Positions 1 to 7,017 are shown, counted from the first letter of the stretch. The stretch is DNA of 10,843 bases from Chloroflexota bacterium (GCA_020353135.1 CP070688.1:3946041-3956883), one strand, 5' to 3'. The notes: generated from the letters alone by a model not told the origin. Translations and numbers: made by a program.

Positions 1-1
1 C

Positions 2-1846
2 CGCGCTTGCGGCCGGCGGGGCGTCGGCCACGCCATCGTGGTCAGCGGCGGTTTTGGCGAGACTGGCCCGGAGGGACAGGCCAGGGAAGAAGCACTATTG
101 GCCGCAGCGGCCGGGAATGAGATGCGCATTATTGGCCCCAATTGCATCGGCACCATCGACACCCACACGCCGGTCAATACCACCTTCGTAGTCGGCATGC
201 CCCAGGCCGGCGACATCAGCTTTGTCTCCCAATCGGGCGCGATGTGCGCCGTGGTCATCGACTGGGCTCGCGGCGCCGGCGTCGGCTTCTCGCGCATCGC
301 GAGCCTGGGCAACCAGGTCGACGTCAGCGAGGCGGAAATGTTATCGGCTATGGCCGGCGATCCCCAGACGCGGGTCATCACCGCCTATGTTGAAGGCGTG
401 GCCGACGGCCAGGCTTTCATGGTCGCGGCCGAGAAGGCCGCCCGCCACAAGCCGCTGGTAGTGCTCAAAGGCGGCTATGGCGAGAGCGGGGCCAAAGCCG
501 TCGCCTCCCACACAGGCGCGCTGGCGGGCAGCGCCGAGGCGTACGATGCCGCCTTCCGGCGCAGCGGCGTCTTGCGCGCCGACACCATGGAAGAACTGTT
601 CGACTGGGCGCGAGCGCTGGCCTGGCAACCCTTGCCGGAAGGCAACCGGGTGGCCGTCCTGACCAATGCCGGCGGTCCGGCCATCCTGGCCATTGACGCC
701 CTGGAGCAAGCCGGTCTGCAGTTAGCCCCCTTGACCGAGGCGACCTGCGACTATCTACGCAAACGCCTACCGGCCGTGGGCAGCGTCACCAATCCGGTCG
801 ATATATTGGCCGGCTCTGGGCCTGGCCTGTACGCCGTGGCCCTGGACGCCCTGCTGTCAGATCCGACCGTCGACGCGGCCCTGGTCATCCAGGCGCCACA
901 GGACTGGTTCTTGCCGGCCAGCCTGGCCGAAGTAGTGGCCGAAGTGGCGGCCGTGCACAATAAGCCGGTCCTGGCCTCGATCATGGGCCTGGCTTCGGTC
1001 GACCAGGCTTTGGCCATCTTGCACCGGCGTCGAATACCGAATTTCGCCTTTCCCGAGCGGGCCGCCTCGGCCCTGGCAGCGATGCTCGCCCGGCGGACCT
1101 GGTTGGAAACGCCGCAAGTAGCGCCGGCCGATTTGAGTGGCGTGGATAAGAAGGCGGCCCGGCACGCCCTGGATCGCTGCGGTTTCCAGGCCGCCCTATC
1201 GGCCTATGGGATCAGTTACCCCCCGGCCGGATTGGCGACCAGCGCCGCTGAAGCCGTGAATGTCGCGGAGGAGATCGGCTATCCGGTCGCCCTGAAGCTA
1301 GACTCACCAGAATTCAGTCACAAGTCGGAGGTCGGCGGGGTGATCCTGGACCTGGCCGACTCCGAAGCGGTACGAGTCGCTTTTGATGGTATCGTGACCA
1401 AGGCCGGCCGGGCGGAGCCTAAGGCGACCATCAACGGCGTGTTGGTCCAGAAAATGATGACCGGCGGCCAGGAACTCATCGTCGGCGTGCGCCGGGATCA
1501 CCAGTTCGGGCCGCTGGCCCTGATCGGCAGCGGCGGTATCGAGGTCGAGCTGCGCCGGGATGTGGCCGTGAGCATCGCCCCACTCGACGATATTCAGGCC
1601 GGCCGGATGCTAGACGAGACGATGGCCGGCGCCTTGCTCAAGGGTTGGCGCGGCGCCCCGGCCGGCGACCGGCCGGCAGTCATCTCGGCCTTGCGCCGGG
1701 TGGCCCAGATCGGCCATGATTTCCCCGAGATCGCCGAACTGGAAATCAATCCGCTGTATGTTCTGCCCGAAGGGAACGGCGCCTATGCCCTGGACGTCCG
1801 CGGCGCATTACGCAACGAGGCTGATCAGGATAATGGACAGGATTGA
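2..1846 (+). CDS. Acetate/acyl-CoA ligase (ADP-forming), fused alpha-beta, 5'-truncated
   Basis: The enzyme converts acyl-CoA + ADP + Pi to the free acid + CoA + ATP (or the reverse), in the cytoplasm. The reading frame is open from base 2, with 12 codons before the GTG at 38, so the true start lies outside the window. Roughly the first 100 residues of the CoA-binding domain are missing compared with the usual ~700 aa fused form. Numbering from the GTG: IIGPNCIG at 31-38 is typical of the CoA-ligase domain. SHTGALAGS at 157-165 holds the likely phosphorylated histidine (His158). From about 370 an ATP-grasp domain follows, with ALKLDSPEFSHKSEVGG (418-434, second conserved His428), and ELEINPL (567-573) near the end. 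It converges with the universal stress gene, leaving a 36-bp gap with no obvious terminator. The kor operon lies just beyond, suggesting joint use in 2-oxoacid fermentation. The substrate (acetate, isobutyrate, aryl acids) cannot be told from sequence alone. Confidence 0.9.
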   Translation, partial: RACGRRGVGHAIVVSGGFGETGPEGQAREEALLAAAAGNEMRIIGPNCIGTIDTHTPVNTTFVVGMPQAGDISFVSQSGAMCAVVIDWARGAGVGFSRIASLGNQVDVSEAEMLSAMAGDPQTRVITAYVEGVADGQAFMVAAEKAARHKPLVVLKGGYGESGAKAVASHTGALAGSAEAYDAAFRRSGVLRADTMEELFDWARALAWQPLPEGNRVAVLTNAGGPAILAIDALEQAGLQLAPLTEATCDYLRKRLPAVGSVTNPVDILAGSGPGLYAVALDALLSDPTVDAALVIQAPQDWFLPASLAEVVAEVAAVHNKPVLASIMGLASVDQALAILHRRRIPNFAFPERAASALAAMLARRTWLETPQVAPADLSGVDKKAARHALDRCGFQAALSAYGISYPPAGLATSAAEAVNVAEEIGYPVALKLDSPEFSHKSEVGGVILDLADSEAVRVAFDGIVTKAGRAEPKATINGVLVQKMMTGGQELIVGVRRDHQFGPLALIGSGGIEVELRRDVAVSIAPLDDIQAGRMLDETMAGALLKGWRGAPAGDRPAVISALRRVAQIGHDFPEIAELEINPLYVLPEGNGAYALDVRGALRNEADQDNGQD

Positions 1847-1882
1847 CAGGGTGGGGGCCAGATCGTAATGGATGGAGGGGAA

Positions 1883-2806
1883 TTAACGGTCTGAATCGCG
1901 GACTTGGCTGGCGGGTGGGCGGACGATGAGCATGGCGCAGCCGGCCTGGCGCAACACTTTCTCGGTCACGCTGCCGTACACCCAACGCCGCAGGCCGGTC
2001 CGGCCGTGGGTGGCCATGACGATCAGGTCGATCTCTTCTGATTCGACGTAGGTCAGGATGGCCTCGGCCGGTCTAGCCTGTACAATAGCCGTCTCGATCG
2101 ACAATTCGGGCGATCGGTGCTGGCGGGCCAGGCATTCCAGGTAATAGCTAAGCCGGTCCTCGGCCCCCTCGATCAATTCCTGGCAAGGTCCGGCGCCGGC
2201 CATTTGCAGCAGTCCCTGCTCAACAGAACTGAGATCTTCGCCCTGATCGGCTCGCAACAGTGTCACCCGGCAGCCCAGGACGCGGGCCAGCTCCAGGCCC
2301 GGCGCCAGGGCATCTTCGGCCAATGACGAGCCGTCGAGCGTGATGAGGATCTTGCACAAGGGGATAGCCTGGCGCACGACCAGGACGGGGCAAGAAGCAC
2401 CGCGCAATACCCGCTCGGTGATACTGCCCAGCATCCAGCGCGTGAATCCCGAGTAACCGTGGGTGGTCATGACGATCAAGTCGACCTCTTCGTCCGCAGC
2501 CGTGTCGACGATGCTGCCGGCAGCGTCGCCCTCGACCACCATGGTCTGGATGCGGCAATCGCCGCACCTGGCCTCGTGACGCAGTGAGGACAGGTAATTA
2601 TTGGCCTCATCCCGGCCCAGATCGACGATCTGGTCCGTTGCGGTCAGCCCGTACCCGGCCGCCGGCGGAGGCAGGACGTGCTGGTATCTGGTCACGCTCA
2701 GGAGTAAGAGTTCGGCGTTGAGCGCGCGGATTATGGCCAGGGCCGGATCAAGCGCCCGTTCGGCCAACTCCGAGCCGTCAAGGGGAACAAGAACTTTATT
2801 GAACAT
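1883..2806 (-). CDS. Universal stress protein, tandem UspA domains
   Basis: This 307-aa cytoplasmic protein has two UspA folds in tandem, about residues 1-146 and 150-297. Each opens with the beta-strand/P-loop-like start (KVLVPLDGSELAERAL at 4-19, KILITLDGSSLAEDAL at 152-167). Each ends with an ATP-binding-type signature: THGYSGFTRWMLGS at 115-128 and THGRTGLRRWVYGS at 266-279. The usual first Gly of the G-2x-G-9x-G(S/T) motif is Thr or Ala here, which is common in bacterial tandem Usps. Nucleotide binding is therefore likely but not certain. The ATG is supported by GAGGT five bases upstream. The gene lies 140 bp downstream of korC on the same strand, past a stem-loop (2865-2927), so it may be a weakly coupled last gene of that operon or have its own promoter. 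Its exact role is unknown; the family is tied to stress and energy limitation. Confidence 0.92.
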   Translation of the reverse strand: MFNKVLVPLDGSELAERALDPALAIIRALNAELLLLSVTRYQHVLPPPAAGYGLTATDQIVDLGRDEANNYLSSLRHEARCGDCRIQTMVVEGDAAGSIVDTAADEEVDLIVMTTHGYSGFTRWMLGSITERVLRGASCPVLVVRQAIPLCKILITLDGSSLAEDALAPGLELARVLGCRVTLLRADQGEDLSSVEQGLLQMAGAGPCQELIEGAEDRLSYYLECLARQHRSPELSIETAIVQARPAEAILTYVESEEIDLIVMATHGRTGLRRWVYGSVTEKVLRQAGCAMLIVRPPASQVRDSDR

Positions 2807-2864
2807 AGCTACCTCTTACGGCCGGCGCAATGACTGGCTCTCAGAGAAGAGATAGGCTACAAAG

Positions 2865-2927
2865 ATTTCCCCGGAAACTCCCACTGAATTATTGTCGAAA
2901 TCTCCAATTCTCAGTTCCCGGGGAAAT
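2865..2927 (-). terminator. Strong stem-loop after korC (terminator, attenuator or RNA-stability element)
   Basis: Arms 2865-2879 and 2913-2927 are complementary at 14 of 15 positions. The one mismatch (2875 against 2917) becomes a G-U pair in RNA from the minus strand but A-C in RNA from the plus strand, so the fold favours the korC-sense transcript. Inside the 33-base loop a second stem can form (2886-2890 with 2906-2910). It begins 19 bases past the korC stop. No clear U-tract follows, so it is not a textbook intrinsic terminator. It may instead protect the kor mRNA 3' end or limit read-through into the stress protein gene. Confidence 0.6.
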
Positions 2928-2946
2928 AGAATACCATGAGTTGCCG

Positions 2947-3495
2947 TCAGGTCGCCAGCGGTACGGCGGCATCATAGCCGCGCTGTAAGACTTGCAGGTT
3001 GGCTTCGATCAGTTGGGCCTTGCTGGCCGGCAAGTGTTCCTCGAGCGCCTTGGCCACAACGTCCAATTCTAGCACCGGCCTCCGGCGCAGCATGGCTCCA
3101 ACCATGACCATGTTGAGCATCTTGTTTGTGCCGTATTCTTCGGCGATGGCATTGGCGGCCACGTAAACCGTATCGACGTCGTCTCGTTCGCTTTCATCGG
3201 CCACGATCGAACGATTCACCACCAGCAGGCCGCCAGGTTTGACGATAGGTTCGTATTTGTCGTAGGATGGCTGGTTCAAGACGATAGCCACGTCCGGCCG
3301 GGCTACCAGTGGGGCGCCGATCGGATCATCGCCGATGATGACCGTACAATTGGCCGTGCCGCCGCGCATCTCCGGGCCGTAAGAAGGGATCCAGGTTACG
3401 TGACGGCCGGTATCCATCCCAGCATAGGCCAGCAACTGACCGGCAAACAAAACGCCTTGCCCGCCAAATCCGGCAACGTTGATTGAAGTTTCCAT
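2947..3495 (-). CDS. korC: 2-oxoacid:ferredoxin oxidoreductase, gamma subunit
   Basis: This is the gamma subunit (182 aa) of a CoA-dependent 2-oxoacid:ferredoxin oxidoreductase, of the 2-oxoglutarate or branched-chain (VOR) type. The N-terminal [20 protein letters not shown] (7-26) and [26 protein letters not shown] (38-63) are hallmark stretches of the family, and the length is normal. The subunit completes the alpha-beta-gamma-ferredoxin enzyme in the cytoplasm. The ATG has an AAGGA sequence nine bases upstream. It is the last subunit gene of the operon, 54 bp after korB. That is a looser spacing than the overlapping junctions upstream, and it has its own ribosome binding site. The symbol follows the Kor naming; the VOR family names would fit equally well because substrate choice cannot be read here. 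Confidence 0.88.
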   Translation of the reverse strand: METSINVAGFGGQGVLFAGQLLAYAGMDTGRHVTWIPSYGPEMRGGTANCTVIIGDDPIGAPLVARPDVAIVLNQPSYDKYEPIVKPGGLLVVNRSIVADESERDDVDTVYVAANAIAEEYGTNKMLNMVMVGAMLRRRPVLELDVVAKALEEHLPASKAQLIEANLQVLQRGYDAAVPLAT

Positions 3496-3549
3496 TTAAT
3501 GTGTTCCTTGTCAGCAGACCTTTTTACGCGCTACGAAATTCCGTCGAAC

Positions 3550-4368
3550 TCAAGCTCGCTTTCGGCCGCGCTTAGTCAACGCTTCCAGCTCGGGGATCAC
3601 CTTATAGTCGCCTAGGGGGTAGACCGGCACCATTTCTTCTGCCACCCAGCGCAGGGCTTCATCCGGGGTCATGCCCCAGTTCGTGGGGCAAGATGACAGC
3701 AGCTCCACGACGCTGAATCCCAGGCCGGCCATCTGGGCCTTGATGGCGATCTTGATCGCCTTCTTAGCCTGCAGGATGTGCTTGGCGTCATGCAGGCTGC
3801 GGCGGGCGCTGAAGGCCGTGCCAGGTAAACCGGCCAGTAGCTCGGCCATATGCATGGGTTGGCCGGATGTTTTTACATCCCGGCCGAAAGGCGAGGATGT
3901 AGTCTTCTGCCCGGGCAGCGTGGTAGGAGCCATCTGCCCGCCGGTCATGCCGTAGATGGCATTGTTGATAAAAATGGTGGTGATATTCTCGCCCCGCGCC
4001 GCGACATGGACGATCTCGGCCATGCCGATAGAAGCCATGTCACCATCTCCTTGATAGGTGAAGACGACATTGTCGGGGTTAACCCGCTTGATGCCAGTGG
4101 CCATGGCCGGGGCCCGGCCGTGGGCCGCCTCACAGGAATCGAGGTTGAAGTAATTGTAAGCGAAGACCGAGCAACCTACCGACGCCACCAAGATCGTCCG
4201 CTCGCGGATGTTCAGTTCGTCGATGACTTCGGCCGCGATGCGGTGGGCGGTGCCATGGGTACAGCCCGGGCAGTAGTGAGTGTGCAGATCGACGAGGGCC
4301 TCCGGCCGCTCGTAGACTAGCTTCTCATTCTCAGCTAGCTCTTCGTTTTCAGCGATTACGGTGGCCAT
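3550..4368 (-). CDS. korB: 2-oxoacid:ferredoxin oxidoreductase, beta (thiamine pyrophosphate) subunit
   Basis: This 272-aa subunit binds thiamine pyrophosphate and carries out the decarboxylation step. Seen in the sequence: [13 protein letters not shown] (31-43), the family's CPGC segment; and the TPP/Mg motif beginning YQGDGDMAS (105-113) and ending in INN (134-136), followed by [10 protein letters not shown] longer open frame reaches 4461, but the added 31 residues lie inside korA and look non-coding. The ATG at 4368 has AGGAG at 4376-4380 with a 7-base gap; an ATG at 4374 sits too close to that AGGAG. The start overlaps the end of korA by 20 bp, which suggests translational coupling. The N-terminus contains a short [11 protein letters not shown] repeat, probably a lineage-specific tail. 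Confidence 0.9.
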   Translation of the reverse strand: MATVIAENEELAENEKLVYERPEALVDLHTHYCPGCTHGTAHRIAAEVIDELNIRERTILVASVGCSVFAYNYFNLDSCEAAHGRAPAMATGIKRVNPDNVVFTYQGDGDMASIGMAEIVHVAARGENITTIFINNAIYGMTGGQMAPTTLPGQKTTSSPFGRDVKTSGQPMHMAELLAGLPGTAFSARRSLHDAKHILQAKKAIKIAIKAQMAGLGFSVVELLSSCPTNWGMTPDEALRWVAEEMVPVYPLGDYKVIPELEALTKRGRKRA

Positions 4369-5458
4369 TACCATTCTCCTGCCAGAGGGTACTCTCAGTT
4401 TTACCAAATAGAGCCAACAACGTTCGAGCGCTCTCCTCGATTTCGTCGGGCATGGGCACAACGCCGCCCATGCGGCCGGTGAATTCGATGGGGATGTCGG
4501 TGTTTACGGCCGCGCGTACGTCGTGCAGCATTTGCCCGGCATTCATCTCGACGACAAGGAAGGCCTTGCATCGCCGGGCCAACTCCGCCAGCGGCTCTTC
4601 GGGAAACGGCCAGAGGGTTATCGGCCGCAGCAAGCCAACCGGCAAGCCTTCGTCGCGCAGGCGCTTCACAGCCGATTGGGCGACCCGAGCAGACGTGCCG
4701 TAAGCCACCAGCACCAATTGGGCGTCTTCGAGGTAGAGCTCTTCGTACCGTACTTCGCTCTGCCGGATGATTTCCAGTTTCTCCTGTAGCTTCAGATTGA
4801 ATTCTTCCAGGTCCTGGGCGCCCATGCGAATTGAGGTGATGATATTCGGGTCGCGGTCTTTCGCCCCGACCAGAGCCCACTCCGGCCGCTTCTCTTGCAG
4901 AGGTCTCATGGGCGGCAATTGAGCCGGTTCCATCATCTGACCCATGGCCCCGTCGGCCACGACAAATACCAGGCAACGGTATTGGTCGGCCAGATCAAAA
5001 GCCAGCACGGTCAGGTCAATCGCCTCCTGGATGGTGGCTGGCGCGAGGACAATGGGATGGTAGTCGCCATGCCCGGCCGATTTGGTCACCTGGTTGTAAT
5101 CACTCTGGCTGGGCTGGATGTTGCCCAGACCGGGCCCGCCGCGCATCACGTCCACGATCACTACCGGCACTTCTGAACCGGCGATATAGCTGAAACCCTC
5201 CTGCATGAGACTCACACCCGGGCTGCTGGACGAGGTCATTGTCCGGGCGCCGGCCGCGGCCGCGCCGTAGACCATGTTGATGGCAGCCACTTCGCTTTCA
5301 GCTTGCAGGAAGGTACGGTCCAATTCGACCATACGCTTGGACATGTGTTCCAGTAATTCAGTTTGTGGTGTAATGGGGTAGCCAAAATAGGCTTCGCAAC
5401 CGGCCCGTACTGCCGCTTCGGCAATAGCCACGTTTCCTTTAAGCAATTGCCGGGACAT
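4349..5458 (-). CDS. korA: 2-oxoacid:ferredoxin oxidoreductase, alpha subunit (KorA/VorB type)
   Basis: The alpha subunit (369 aa) of a CoA-dependent 2-oxoacid oxidoreductase takes part in substrate binding and in the pyrimidine-binding half of the TPP site. Motifs: [10 protein letters not shown] (25-34), [23 protein letters not shown] (50-72), [15 protein letters not shown] (74-88) and [20 protein letters not shown] (104-123). All are characteristic of the KorA/VorB branch rather than of pyruvate-specific PorA. An open frame extends to 5680, but that extension is the antisense-like shadow of the ferredoxin gene. The ATG at 5458 is preceded by GGGGAGG (5468-5474), nine bases away. The start overlaps the ferredoxin gene by 20 bp and the end overlaps korB by 20 bp. 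Substrate could be 2-oxoglutarate or branched-chain 2-oxoacids; nearby ADP-forming acyl-CoA synthetase mildly favours amino-acid catabolism. Confidence 0.92.
   Translation of the reverse strand: MSRQLLKGNVAIAEAAVRAGCEAYFGYPITPQTELLEHMSKRMVELDRTFLQAESEVAAINMVYGAAAAGARTMTSSSSPGVSLMQEGFSYIAGSEVPVVIVDVMRGGPGLGNIQPSQSDYNQVTKSAGHGDYHPIVLAPATIQEAIDLTVLAFDLADQYRCLVFVVADGAMGQMMEPAQLPPMRPLQEKRPEWALVGAKDRDPNIITSIRMGAQDLEEFNLKLQEKLEIIRQSEVRYEELYLEDAQLVLVAYGTSARVAQSAVKRLRDEGLPVGLLRPITLWPFPEEPLAELARRCKAFLVVEMNAGQMLHDVRAAVNTDIPIEFTGRMGGVVPMPDEIEESARTLLALFGKTESTLWQENGNGHRNR
4376..4380 (-). promoter_or_regulatory. Ribosome binding site that sets the korB start
   Basis: AGGAG on the minus strand lies seven bases before the ATG at 4368. 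It lies inside the 3' end of korA. It argues against the longer reading frame that begins at 4461. Confidence 0.7.
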
Positions 5459-5702
5459 GGCGGCGGGCCTCCCCTGCCCGCTGCGGCACATCACGATAGA
5501 CGGTGATGCACGCATCGGGGCAAACAACGGCGCACAATGCGCATCCGGTACAATCGTGTTCCGGATCCAGCAAAATGACAGGTCTGTACCCTTTCTTGTT
5601 AAGATAATCGGCCAGTTCGACGACGTCTTGCGGGCAAGCGGCGCGGCATAGTTCGCAACCCTTGCAGCGCTCAACGTCAATGACGATGCGACCTTGAGCC
5701 AT
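5439..5702 (-). CDS. korD: 2x[4Fe-4S] ferredoxin-type (delta) subunit of 2-oxoacid oxidoreductase
   Basis: This 87-aa electron-transfer subunit has two CxxCxxCxxxC-P cluster motifs: [12 protein letters not shown] (Cys13, 16, 19, 23) and [12 protein letters not shown] (Cys51, 54, 57, 61). They would hold two [4Fe-4S] clusters passing electrons from the TPP site to free ferredoxin. It is the first gene of the operon. The ATG has GGAGG six bases upstream. The ferredoxin-first order is typical of four-subunit KOR/VOR operons. The last residues overlap the start of korA by 20 bp. The stretch [18 protein letters not shown] after the second cluster is a short basic tail with no visible motif. Confidence 0.93.
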   Translation of the reverse strand: MAQGRIVIDVERCKGCELCRAACPQDVVELADYLNKKGYRPVILLDPEHDCTGCALCAVVCPDACITVYRDVPQRAGEARRHVPAIA

Positions 5703-5716
5703 CTAATTCCTCCGAT

Positions 5717-5766
5717 ACTAGAGTGGAACAGGCGAACGGGTATAGATTTAGAGTTGACTAGAGTGG
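5717..5766. repeat. Pair of 10-bp direct repeats upstream of korD
   Basis: The 10-mer ACTAGAGTGG occurs at 5717-5726 and again at 5757-5766, exactly 40 bp apart, just before the first kor gene. A 40-bp step is close to four helical turns, so two proteins bound here would face the same side. A second pair, GGCGAACGG, lies at 5731-5739 and 5794-5802. No confident -35/-10 pair was found on the minus strand. A regulatory role is inference. Confidence 0.4.
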
Positions 5767-5797
5767 CCCGTTCTCCCAGAAATAAGGATTAACGGCG

Positions 5798-5831
5798 AAC
5801 GGTCTTGAGGGTTGTTAAGGTTCAGACCGTT
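5798..5831. repeat. 8-bp inverted repeat upstream of the kor operon
   Basis: Perfect arms AACGGTCT (5798-5805) and AGACCGTT (5824-5831) flank an 18-base loop. They lie about 100-130 bp upstream of korD, in the untranslated stretch between the operon and the gene remnant. It could be an operator or a hairpin in a leader. There is no U-tract. Confidence 0.35.
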
Positions 5832-5880
5832 AACCCATAACCAGTAAGCGGCTTTCTGCCAATTTCAGTATCGCAGATTC

Positions 5881-5898
5881 CGCTACGGAAACGTAGTG
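5881..5898. other. Small hairpin with GAAA loop
   Basis: CTACG (5883-5887) and CGTAG (5892-5896) pair around a GAAA loop on the plus strand, extendable by one G-U and one C-G pair. It sits directly downstream of the gene remnant on the minus strand. There is no following U-tract. It may be chance. Confidence 0.25.
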
Positions 5899-5909
5899 AC
5901 AAAGTGCAG

Positions 5910-6233
5910 TCAAAACCAATGAGGAAAGTCATGAACCGCACGCTTATCTCTCACTAATACAGAGGGCAATTTCTTCAATTTGATACGTGCGTATCTCGCC
6001 TGTTCAACCGCGCTTCTCAGCAGGTCCTCCAGCCAAACGCCATCGTTCATCCCCAATTCTTTCCAGCCAGGCGATAACCGGTCAAGCAACGATGCCTGGG
6101 CCATGCCGGTGTAATAGAAGCGCACGTCACCTTCCTGGCCCGCCTGGCGTTTCATTTGGCTGATTTCTTGCGACCAGCGCCGGTCGAAGCCGGCGTACTC
6201 GTCGAAGTCAGGGTCCTCGGCCGGACAGTGGTC
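5910..6233 (-). pseudogene. C-terminal remnant of an unrecognised protein
   Basis: A frame ending in TGA at 5910-5912 is open back to tandem TAA stops at 6234-6239. It has an ATG at 6155 (81 aa, MKRQAGQEG...). Protein-like sequence continues upstream of that ATG (DPDFDEYAGFDRRWSQEISQ) with no start codon in the extension, and no Shine-Dalgarno sequence precedes the ATG. The content (RFYYTGMAQASLLDRLSPGWK, then GVWLEDLLRSAV) reads like a helical C-terminal piece of a larger soluble protein. The N-terminal part is absent, since the DinB-like gene ends only 26 bp upstream. I do not recognise the family. A short real protein starting at 6155 cannot be excluded. Confidence 0.5.
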
Positions 6234-6258
6234 TTATTATCCATCGATCGACTGGATC

Positions 6259-6759
6259 TTATTCTTGGTCTGGATAATAAGCCTTCACCCACGCTTCGCC
6301 AAGCCGCGCCGCGCGCTGCAGACGTGACATATGGCCGCGAAGATGTCTTGCGATACTTGGTAAACGCTCGGCCACGTTCTTGGGCCGGCCGCCGTACTTG
6401 ACCGGGAATGGCACCGACCAATCTGGCAGCGATCGCAACTGACTTAGCAGTGTTTCCCCCAACTCCAACAGAGAGTCAGCCAGATCAGTCATCTTCTGAC
6501 CGGCAAACTCCCTGGTCGCCTCGGCGTTCAACCGGGCGAATGTTCCCCTTCTGAGAGACGGCTGGCGCCCATCGATCATGGCCCGGGTGATTTGCACGTA
6601 CTCGCGGTGCCAGAAGACCAGGTGGCAGAGCACCTCGCGGGCGGTCTGGTGGCCATCGTGTAGATCCTCGTCGACCGTGGCCAAATAACCGGCCGCATCA
6701 GCCACCGCGTCCTCCAGCGCCTGGAGTACGCCTGCACGATCGTCTACCTTGCCAGGCAT
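6259..6759 (-). CDS. DinB-like / DfsB-type four-helix-bundle protein
   Basis: This 166-aa soluble protein has the pattern of the DinB superfamily (metal-binding four-helix bundle). It carries a first-helix histidine in TAREVLCHLVFWHREY (His46 the likely ligand) and a late HxxxH pair in RHLRGHMSRL (His139, His143), giving the usual three-histidine metal site. Members include thiol transferases, hydrolases and many proteins of unknown role. The family name reflects homology only, not DNA damage induction. The ATG has AGGAGGT about 11 bases upstream, a slightly long gap. It appears to be a single gene. Its upstream region contains a possible folded leader (6787-6875). The gene remnant starts 26 bp past its stop. 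Confidence 0.75.
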   Translation of the reverse strand: MPGKVDDRAGVLQALEDAVADAAGYLATVDEDLHDGHQTAREVLCHLVFWHREYVQITRAMIDGRQPSLRRGTFARLNAEATREFAGQKMTDLADSLLELGETLLSQLRSLPDWSVPFPVKYGGRPKNVAERLPSIARHLRGHMSRLQRAARLGEAWVKAYYPDQE

Positions 6760-6786
6760 CGATCCCCCACACCTCCTGGGCAGATA

Positions 6787-6875
6787 ACGGGCTGCAGGCT
6801 ACTATGAACGGCAAAGATGCCGTACCGGCGTCCTAGCGAATCGCCAACGACCGGCTTGCGACGAACGCAGCCCGT
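6787..6875. other. Possible three-stem folded RNA element, upstream of the DinB-like gene
   Basis: A perfect 9-bp outer stem (ACGGGCTGC at 6787-6795, GCAGCCCGT at 6867-6875) encloses two smaller stems. One is ACGGCA/TGCCGT (6808-6813 with 6818-6823, 4-base loop) and the other GGCG/CGCC (6827-6830 with 6842-6845). On the minus strand it would lie about 28 bases before the DinB-like start codon, so it could be a 5' leader structure. It is not a tRNA: no T-loop or anticodon arm pattern is seen on either strand. It does not match a riboswitch I recognise, and GC-rich DNA yields such folds by chance fairly often. Confidence 0.35.
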
Positions 6876-6921
6876 ATACTGCCTCTACCAAAAGCTTAAA
6901 TCACATTGGCTTAGAGCGATA

Positions 6922-6935
6922 GTGACACTTATCAC
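6922..6935. promoter_or_regulatory. CRP/FNR-like palindrome, upstream site
   Basis: GTGA-N6-TCAC matches the core of CRP-type operators (TGTGA-N6-TCACA). Its centre is 41 bp upstream of the second site and about 104 bp before the predicted transcription start of the radical SAM gene. Confidence 0.4.
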
Positions 6936-6958
6936 CCGTAAAACATGACAACTCTCCA

Positions 6959-6980
6959 CTTTGTGAAATTATGCACAAAG
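6959..6980. promoter_or_regulatory. CRP/FNR- or Rex-like operator
   Basis: Perfect inverted arms CTTTGTG (6959-6965) and CACAAAG (6974-6980) enclose 8 bases. The core TTGTGAAATTATGCACAA (6961-6978) fits two known patterns. One is the 18-bp Rex operator (TTGTGAA-N4-TTCACAA), for a repressor sensing NADH/NAD+. The other is the CRP-type TGTGA-N6-TCACA. Its centre lies about 63 bp before the predicted start of transcription, a class I activator position, which leans towards a CRP/FNR-family activator. Confidence 0.55.
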
Positions 6981-7017
6981 AATATTGGCCCCATGCGGCA
7001 ATGGCAGAGGCCCGTCA

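Noticed and set aside
1847..1882. Bidirectional terminator between the synthetase and stress protein genes
   Set aside because: The 36-bp gap shows no inverted repeat of useful length.
3850..4320. 156-codon open frame opposite korB
   Set aside because: It is antisense to a well-conserved subunit gene, with no ribosome binding site and no recognisable protein pattern.
4369..4461. N-terminal extension of korB to an ATG at 4461
   Set aside because: The extra 31 residues overlap korA coding sequence and are not family-like. AGGAG with a 7-base gap marks the ATG at 4368.
5459..5680. N-terminal extension of korA to an ATG at 5680
   Set aside because: It is an out-of-frame reading of the ferredoxin gene. 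The family starts near MSRQLLKGN, and a good ribosome binding site precedes 5458.
5754..5782. TTGACT on the plus strand at 5754-5759 as a -35 element
   Set aside because: No -10 sequence is found at a suitable distance and no plus-strand gene follows.
1883..5833. A 13-base sequence at 1883-1895 repeated in inverted form at 5821-5833
   Set aside because: One or two inverted matches of this length are expected by chance in 10.8 kb, one copy lies at the stress gene's stop, and the flanks do not match.
6152..6421. 89-codon minus-strand frame spanning the DinB-like gene end and the remnant
   Set aside because: Its translation ends in a Thr/Ser-rich low-complexity run and is out of frame with both more protein-like readings.
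6787..6875. tRNA or tRNA-like gene suggested by the long closing stem
   Set aside because: Neither strand shows a T-loop consensus, a D-arm or a sensible anticodon arm. The 9-bp stem alone is not enough.
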